A stretch of DNA of 11,736 bases from an uncultured Clostridium sp. (GTDB lineage Bacteria > Bacillota > Clostridia > Lachnospirales > Lachnospiraceae): positions 1 to 11,736 of the forward strand of contig USFH01000065.1 of assembly GCA_900553925.1 (NCBI GenBank), in the 5' to 3' direction. The position numbers and the translations under genes are program-made. Positions 6,903-11,736 of the stretch are shown here, piece after piece (position 1 is the stretch's first letter; each line of letters starts with the position of its first letter). The notes under the pieces were generated by a model. The model had not been told where the DNA came from. It saw only the letters and a list, made by a program, of their open reading frames with translations, and made no database searches.

Positions 6903-7541
6903 TCAGTCTATTTTCCCATGATTACCTAAAATTATAGCATCTCCAAGTAAGATATTCAACCTATCTTTTAGTTGTTTTGATGAATTTTCATAGTCAAATT
7001 GATTATTTATAGTGAAATCTGCATATTTTCGATAGTATGATTCCGGCTCCTGGCTGCGGAACATAGCCCGGCATCGTTCCTCTGTATATCCTCGTTGTTT
7101 TATCAGCCGTCTGATCCGCGTCTCTTCATCCACATAGATATACCAGATTTCATCGCAGATATCTTTATAGCCATCCTGGATCAGAAGTGCTGCCTCAATC
7201 ACATATATCTTCGTTCCCTGTGCCCGTTTCTCTTCGATATCTCTGCGTATCCAGTTCTTTACCGCCGGGTGTGTAAGTGCATTCAGCTGTTCAAGCTTTT
7301 CTTTATCTGCAAATACGATCTGCGCGAATTTTGCTCGGTCGATCGCATATGGTGCCTCCGGCTCGAGTATTTCCCTTCCAAATGCATCCACAATTGTCCG
7401 ATACACCGGCTGCCCCGGTTCCATCAATGTATGTGCCAGTTTGTCTGTCTCAACAATATAAGCTCCGTATACACTTGAAAGATTATATAATATTCTGCTT
7501 TTTCCGGAGCCGACGCCCCCGGTGATTCCTAATATCAGCAT
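6903..7541 (-). CDS. coaE: Dephospho-CoA kinase
   Basis: This 212-residue P-loop kinase phosphorylates the 3'-hydroxyl of dephospho-CoA with ATP, the last step of coenzyme A synthesis, in the cytoplasm. The Walker A motif GGVGSGKS lies at 8-15, followed by ETDKLAH (31-37, the substrate-side aspartate), the IDRAKFAQIVFAD helix (67-79) and THPAV (90-94). The C-terminal part has the usual R-rich lid (RIRRLIKQRGYTEERCRAMFRSQ region, 142-164). Where most CoaE proteins read D-x-P-L-L-F-E, this one reads EAALLIQ (116-122); I recall similar forms in other Lachnospiraceae. The start at 7541 is preferred over an in-frame ATG 12 codons upstream because AGGAG lies 7 nt before it and the P-loop then begins at the normal distance from the N-terminus. 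The gene lies between polA and the FtsA-like gene in the same presumed operon. Confidence 0.93.
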   Translation of the reverse strand: MLILGITGGVGSGKSRILYNLSSVYGAYIVETDKLAHTLMEPGQPVYRTIVDAFGREILEPEAPYAIDRAKFAQIVFADKEKLEQLNALTHPAVKNWIRRDIEEKRAQGTKIYVIEAALLIQDGYKDICDEIWYIYVDEETRIRRLIKQRGYTEERCRAMFRSQEPESYYRKYADFTINNQFDYENSSKQLKDRLNILLGDAIILGNHGKID

Positions 7542-7548
7542 ACCGATT

Positions 7549-7595
7549 CTCCTGCTGTTTTCATATTGTAGTGTCATTTTCCCTGCTTACGCAGG
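7549..7595 (-). promoter_or_regulatory. coaE ribosome binding site with possible competing RNA structure
   Basis: The Shine-Dalgarno AGGAG (7549-7553) lies 7 nt before the chosen coaE ATG. In the polA-coaE gap a small hairpin can form: CCTGC-GTAA-GCAGG on the minus strand (7582-7595), with a GNRA-type loop. The same TCCTGC arm (7591-7596) is also complementary to GCAGGA (7550-7555), which covers the Shine-Dalgarno. The ribosome binding site is well supported; the competing fold is a sequence-only prediction. Confidence 0.4.
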
Positions 7596-7609
7596 ATATA
7601 GTTATCTTT

Positions 7610-10240
7610 TTACTTCGCATCATACCAGCTTGTGCCAACATTCGCATCAACAAGAAGCGGCACCGCAAGATCAGCCGCATGCATCATCTCTTCTACGAGA
7701 AGCTTCTGCACGGTCTCTAATTCTTCCTTCTTCGTCTCTATGATCAGCTCATCGTGGATCTGCAGAACGAGTCTTGACTGCAGATGTTCTTCTTTCAACC
7801 GCCGGTTGACACGGACCATCGCAATCTTGATGATGTCCGCCGCAGTTCCCTGTACCGGGGAATTCATCGCCGCACGCTCACCGAAACTCCGGGTCATAAA
7901 GTTTGAAGATGCAAGCTCCGGAATGGGACGTCTGCGTCCAAACATGGTAACTGTATATCCGTTTTTCTTTGCATCCACCACCGTACGATCCAGGAATTCC
8001 TTGACTTTACCATAGGTTGCAAAATATTTCCCGATATAGCCTTCCGCTTCTTTTCTCGATATATCAAGATCCTGACCTAATCCGAAAGAACTGATACCAT
8101 AGACAATTCCGAAGTTAACTGCTTTCGCTTTGCGGCGCAAAGCACTGTCTACCTGTTCAAGCGGCACATCAAACACCTGCGATGCCGTGATTGCATGGAT
8201 ATCCTCATTCGCCTGGTACGCTGCGATCAGAGCCGCATCTCCGGACATATGAGCGAGCACACGCAGCTCGATCTGTGAATAATCGGCATCTACAAACACG
8301 GAGCCCTCCTCCGGGATAAATACCTTCCGGATCTCTCTTCCAAGCGGCATACGCGTCGGGATATTCTGCAGATTCGGATCCGCAGAACTGATACGTCCGG
8401 TTACGGTTACCGTCTGATGAAATTTGCTATGGATTCTTCCGTCCGCACGGATATAACCGGCCAGACCTTCCGCATAGGTGGAATTAAGCTTCGTGAGCTG
8501 GCGGTATTCTAAGATCTTCGGAATAATCGGATGAGAATGCACAAGCTTCTCTAACACTTCCGCACTCGTCGAGTAGCCGGTCTTCGTCTTCTTTCCATTT
8601 TTTAATCCAAGCTTCTCGAATAAGATTTCTCCAAGCTTCTTCGTTGAATTAATATTGAATTCTTCCCCCGCCATCGCATGAATCTCCGAGGTAAGCTCCT
8701 CAATTCTGGTACAAAGCTTCTCGCCATACGCATGCAACGCATCTCCATCGACACGGATACCATTTTTCTCCATCTCGTAGAGCGCATACAGACACGGAAG
8801 TTCAATCGTATCATAAAGTGCTTCCATTCCGGTTGCTGCAAGCTTCTCCCGCAAGATATCCTTCACCTTATATGGCACAATCGCCTGATATGCCATCCAT
8901 CTGCATGCCGCTTCTGCCTCGAAAGAGAAATACCCTAGCTTCTCCTTGCCGAGCAGTTCCTTCTCCGCCGGAATCGTCAGATCCAGATAGGTCTTTGCAA
9001 GGGTGTCGTATTCATATTCAGACTGGTTCGGTTGCAGCAGATACGCTGCAAGTCCCGCATCCATGATAGCATCCTTTTCTTCGAATGCCAGATACGGAAG
9101 CACTTTTTTTACATGCATACACGATAACTGCACACCGTGTTGCCTGCACAGTGCAAGCAGATTTTCTGCCACCATTGCCTCTGTAATAAACATCATAAAC
9201 CGGATCAGATACACATGTTCCGCATCCATACAGACAGATACACCGAGTGCTTCCCCATCCTGTGCAATCCATGCGAAGGACGCATTTTTTGCCTTCTGCA
9301 GTCTGGAAAGAAGCTCATTGTATCCATCAATATCATCGATCAGGACCGTTTCAAAAACGAGTTCCTCTTTCTTTTCGACCGAAAACCGCTTATAAAAGCT
9401 CTTCAATTCCAGATCTGTGAATAACGGATACACCTCCGCATTGAACGGATCCTTATACTCTGCCTCTGAGAATTCGAAAGGGATCGGGCAATCCAGCTTA
9501 ATTGTGGCAAGCTGCTTCGACAGATACGCCAGATCTTTGTTGGCGATCAGATTCTCCTTCATCTTACTCGCTTTCATTCCGTCTACTGCTGCATAGACTC
9601 CATCCAGGTCTCCATACTCCGCAAGCAGTTTTGCAGCTGTCTTCTCTCCGATTCCCGGTACGCCTGGGATATTATCCGATGTATCCCCCATCAATCCTTT
9701 CATATCTATGAATATCAGCGGTGTTACACCATAGGTTTCCTTGACATTTTCCGCATAATAGTCCTCGACCTCTGTCTTACCGTGCTTCGTCTTCGGGATA
9801 CGTACCAGAACCGTATCTGTTGCAAGCTGCAGAAGATCCCGGTCTCCGGACAGGATTGTAACCGCGAAGCCTTCCCGTTCTCCCTTTTTTGAGAGCGTAC
9901 CGATCAGATCATCCGCCTCGAATCCTTCTTCTTCCACGATACGGATGTGCATGGCCCGCAGAATCTCCTTAATCCGCGGCATCTGCTCTCTCAGTTCATC
10001 CGGCATTCCCTTTCTTGTTCCTTTATACGCCTCATACATCTCATGTCGAAATGTTTTTTTCTTCAAATCAAAGGCAACACAAATATGTGTTGCCTTTTCT
10101 TCCTCGATAATCTTGAATATAATATTTAAAAAACCATACACCGCGTTCGTATGTCTTCCATCGTTCGTCGTCATATCCGGAATTCCATAAAATGCGCGAT
10201 TCATGATACTATTTCCGTCAATCAGTAATAACTTATTCAT
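7610..10240 (-). CDS. polA: DNA polymerase I
   Basis: This 876-residue enzyme fills gaps and removes primers during replication and repair. The N-terminal 5' nuclease (about 1-290) shows the acidic metal ligands in LLIDGN (5-10), EGFEADDL (105-112) and SGDRD (131-135), and the helix-hairpin-helix GVPGIGEKTAAK (193-204). The middle domain (about 295-430) is a 3'-5' exonuclease fold without its catalytic acids: the segment where D-x-E is expected reads FAWIAQDG (322-329), and exo II reads HVKKVLPY (376-383). Proofreading is therefore not expected, as in the Bacillus enzymes. The polymerase domain is intact: SADPNLQNIPTR at 619-630, motif A DADYSQIELR at 651-660, motif B RRKAKAVNFGIVYG at 702-715, and motif C QIHDE at 827-831. 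The ATG overlaps the end of the zinc-finger gene by 8 nt, and GAGGAG lies 10 nt upstream. The length is standard. Confidence 0.98.
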   Translation of the reverse strand: MNKLLLIDGNSIMNRAFYGIPDMTTNDGRHTNAVYGFLNIIFKIIEEEKATHICVAFDLKKKTFRHEMYEAYKGTRKGMPDELREQMPRIKEILRAMHIRIVEEEGFEADDLIGTLSKKGEREGFAVTILSGDRDLLQLATDTVLVRIPKTKHGKTEVEDYYAENVKETYGVTPLIFIDMKGLMGDTSDNIPGVPGIGEKTAAKLLAEYGDLDGVYAAVDGMKASKMKENLIANKDLAYLSKQLATIKLDCPIPFEFSEAEYKDPFNAEVYPLFTDLELKSFYKRFSVEKKEELVFETVLIDDIDGYNELLSRLQKAKNASFAWIAQDGEALGVSVCMDAEHVYLIRFMMFITEAMVAENLLALCRQHGVQLSCMHVKKVLPYLAFEEKDAIMDAGLAAYLLQPNQSEYEYDTLAKTYLDLTIPAEKELLGKEKLGYFSFEAEAACRWMAYQAIVPYKVKDILREKLAATGMEALYDTIELPCLYALYEMEKNGIRVDGDALHAYGEKLCTRIEELTSEIHAMAGEEFNINSTKKLGEILFEKLGLKNGKKTKTGYSTSAEVLEKLVHSHPIIPKILEYRQLTKLNSTYAEGLAGYIRADGRIHSKFHQTVTVTGRISSADPNLQNIPTRMPLGREIRKVFIPEEGSVFVDADYSQIELRVLAHMSGDAALIAAYQANEDIHAITASQVFDVPLEQVDSALRRKAKAVNFGIVYGISSFGLGQDLDISRKEAEGYIGKYFATYGKVKEFLDRTVVDAKKNGYTVTMFGRRRPIPELASSNFMTRSFGERAAMNSPVQGTAADIIKIAMVRVNRRLKEEHLQSRLVLQIHDELIIETKKEELETVQKLLVEEMMHAADLAVPLLVDANVGTSWYDAK

Positions 10241-10772
10241 TATTTTCGTTCTCCTCGTTCTCGGGGTGCGTTTCCTGATATTGCCTTATCTTCTCATAAA
10301 ATGTCGATTCCTCCGGCTGCCATCTCGTCTGTTCCTCCTGCAGGATATCCTTCAGACAAAACGACATTTCCGTTCCAAATGTATCGTAAAAATAAGTATC
10401 CCCCTGTTCTTCCAGTTTCATTCTCTGTTCAATCCCATATACCTTCTCGAGGCATTGATTGTATAGCAAAAACAATGATACAACTGCAACACCAATAATA
10501 ATTCCGAATGTAGAAAGCTTAAACCTTTTGGCTTTCTTCACCTTGTGCTCCAGACGGTTCAGTTCATTCTCCAGATCTTTAGCAAAATTCTGCGACAGTT
10601 CCTGATTGTTATCAACCTGATGCATCCCAACAATCAACGTATAGTAGATCTCCAGTTCTTCCCTGCAGTTCTTGCAATACCGCATATGCTTGACGAACCC
10701 CGGAATCACATCGTCCGGAAGTTTCTTCTCTATGAATGCCATAATATTCGATTGTGCTTCCAAACATGTCAT
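10233..10772 (-). CDS. Single-pass membrane protein with N-terminal zinc finger (zf-HC2, anti-sigma-like)
   Basis: The 179-residue product begins with a putative zinc-binding anti-sigma-type domain: C3, then H29-x3-C33-x2-C36 (HMRYCKNC). A charged helix follows (about 55-84), then one hydrophobic segment (about 85-104, STFGIIIGVAVVSLFLLY) and a 75-residue tail rich in E, Q and N that ends in ENEENENNE. By analogy with zf-HC2 proteins the N-terminus is cytoplasmic and the tail outside, and the domain would bind a sigma factor or another partner. No sigma factor gene is adjacent, so the partner is unknown. The last codons are purine rich and supply the ribosome binding site of polA, which overlaps by 8 nt. 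The ATG at 10770-10772 has only a distant AGGTGG about 14 nt upstream, so translation may be weak. The start is supported by C3 being the first zinc ligand. Confidence 0.8.
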   Translation of the reverse strand: MTCLEAQSNIMAFIEKKLPDDVIPGFVKHMRYCKNCREELEIYYTLIVGMHQVDNNQELSQNFAKDLENELNRLEHKVKKAKRFKLSTFGIIIGVAVVSLFLLYNQCLEKVYGIEQRMKLEEQGDTYFYDTFGTEMSFCLKDILQEEQTRWQPEESTFYEKIRQYQETHPENEENENNE

Positions 10773-10852
10773 AACTTAAACTTACACCACCTGTCATATG
10801 TCACCACACGGCTGCGTGATGACCTGCGCACGCATCAGCGAGCTTTATTTTC

Positions 10853-10894
10853 AAAAAAAACAAAGAACCTAGATCGAAACGGATCTAGGTTCTT
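10853..10894 (-). terminator. Intrinsic terminator after ilvC
   Basis: A perfect 13-bp stem (AAGAACCTAGATC at 10863-10875 with GATCTAGGTTCTT at 10882-10894) encloses a 6-nt loop. On the minus strand it is followed by a T-rich tract that includes eight consecutive T residues (10853-10860). It lies 13 nt after the ilvC stop codon and separates ilvC from the zinc-finger/polA operon. Confidence 0.92.
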
Positions 10895-10907
10895 CAAAAT
10901 GTGTATC

Positions 10908-11736
10908 TTAGTTATCGATCAGCTTTCCTTCACCATTCCAGCTATATAACTTACGAATCTCCTCGCCAACCTTCTCTGATGGATGCTCAGAAGCAAGCTT
11001 TCTAAGAGCCTTGAAGTGAGCCTGTCCACCTGCGGAAGACATATCAAGCAGGAAGTCTTTTGCGAATGTACCATCCTGGATATCCTTCAAGATCTTCTTC
11101 ATTGTCTTCTTTGTCTCTTCTGTTACAATCTTAGGACCTGTGATGTAATCACCATACTCAGCTGTGTTAGAGATAGAATATCTCATGCCTGCGAAACCTG
11201 ACTGATAGATCAGATCTACGATCAGCTTCATCTCATGGATACACTCAAAATATGCATTTCTTGGGTCATAACCAGCTTCGCAAAGAGTCTCGAAACCAGC
11301 CTGCATAAGAGCACATACACCACCACAAAGGACTGCCTGCTCACCGAAGAGGTCTGTCTCTGTCTCTGTTCTGAATGTTGTCTCAAGAATTCCGGCTCTT
11401 GCTCCACCGATACCAAGACCATAAGCAAGTGCAAGATCCTGAGCCTTACCTGTTGCATCCTGATATACAGCGATCAGACAAGGTGTACCCTTACCAGCCT
11501 GGTACTCAGAACGAACTGTGTGGCCAGGTGCCTTCGGTGCGATCATTGTTACATCGACATCCTTAGGTGGAATGATCTGGTTGAAGTGAATATTGAAACC
11601 ATGTGCGAACATAAGCATGTTGCCCGGCTCAAGGTTCGGCTCAATATCGTTCTTGTAAAGGCCTGCCTGCAACTCATCGTTGATCAGAATCATGATGATA
11701 TCTGCACGCTTTGCTGCTTCTGCAGATGTATATACT
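10908..11736 (-). CDS. ilvC: Ketol-acid reductoisomerase, N-terminus beyond the window
   Basis: 275 residues up to the stop codon are present; the frame stays open to the window edge (first complete codon at 11735). By comparison with class I enzymes of about 335 residues, roughly 60 are missing, including the NAD(P)H-binding GxGxxG and the start codon. The enzyme isomerises and reduces acetolactate or acetohydroxybutyrate with Mg2+, in valine, leucine and isoleucine synthesis. Visible family motifs are ADIIMILINDE, FAHGFNIHF, APKAPGHTVR, the metal-binding DLFGEQAVLCGG, the second acidic helix ECIHEMKLIVDL, and SNTAEYGD. The single C-terminal knotted domain and the length identify class I. 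The methionine at 11691-11693 is internal (in IIMILIND) and is not the start. A strong terminator follows. Confidence 0.97.
   Translation of the reverse strand, partial: VYTSAEAAKRADIIMILINDELQAGLYKNDIEPNLEPGNMLMFAHGFNIHFNQIIPPKDVDVTMIAPKAPGHTVRSEYQAGKGTPCLIAVYQDATGKAQDLALAYGLGIGGARAGILETTFRTETETDLFGEQAVLCGGVCALMQAGFETLCEAGYDPRNAYFECIHEMKLIVDLIYQSGFAGMRYSISNTAEYGDYITGPKIVTEETKKTMKKILKDIQDGTFAKDFLLDMSSAGGQAHFKALRKLASEHPSEKVGEEIRKLYSWNGEGKLIDN

Noticed and set aside
7542..7577. Longer coaE starting at the ATG at 7575-7577
   Set aside because: It would add 12 residues before the P-loop, beyond the usual CoaE N-terminus, and would bury the good AGGAG that serves the ATG at 7541.

Overview
The window looks like chromosomal core DNA from an anaerobic Clostridia bacterium, most likely a member of the Lachnospiraceae. 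Three things suggest this: the type of L32 protein (N-terminus MSICPKNKSSKARR), a CoaE of the 'IEAALL' kind, and a gene set of polA, coaE, pta-ackA, rpmF and plsX with strong Shine-Dalgarno sequences and classic SigA-type promoters. The genus cannot be read from the sequence. All nine genes lie on the minus strand, so transcription runs from high to low coordinates. I see no mobile element, tRNA, rRNA, CRISPR array or horizontally acquired island.

Layout in the direction of transcription. (1) 11736-10908: the C-terminal four fifths of ilvC (branched-chain amino acid synthesis), closed by a strong intrinsic terminator (10853-10894). (2) 10772-3045: a tightly packed run of five genes: a one-TM zinc-finger (anti-sigma-like) protein, DNA polymerase I (8-nt overlap), dephospho-CoA kinase (68-nt gap), a large FtsA-like ATPase with C-terminal beta-grasp-like repeats (19-nt gap), and a membrane-bound diguanylate cyclase (2-nt gap). 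The close spacing suggests one operon, though I found no clear promoter upstream of it. (3) 2986-693: pta-ackA, the phosphotransacetylase/acetate kinase pair that makes ATP from acetyl-CoA, with its own promoter. (4) 657-345: rpmF (ribosomal protein L32) with a perfect-consensus promoter and its own terminator. (5) 331-1: the promoter, a 24-bp palindromic operator candidate and the first 66 codons of plsX (phospholipid synthesis), cut by the window edge.

Most of the genes are housekeeping. The unusual part is the pair at 6883-3045. It joins an FtsA/ASKHA-type ATPase, which carries TGS/ThiS-like beta-grasp repeats where FtsA would have its membrane-targeting helix, to a six-TM diguanylate cyclase whose ribosome binding site lies inside the last codons of the ATPase gene. 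That coupling suggests a cytoskeletal or scaffold function linked to c-di-GMP signalling; this is inference. Two other points merit attention. The gap between ackA and rpmF is too short for the DUF177/YceD gene often found there, and the plsX transcription start overlaps a palindrome that suggests a specific regulator of lipid synthesis.
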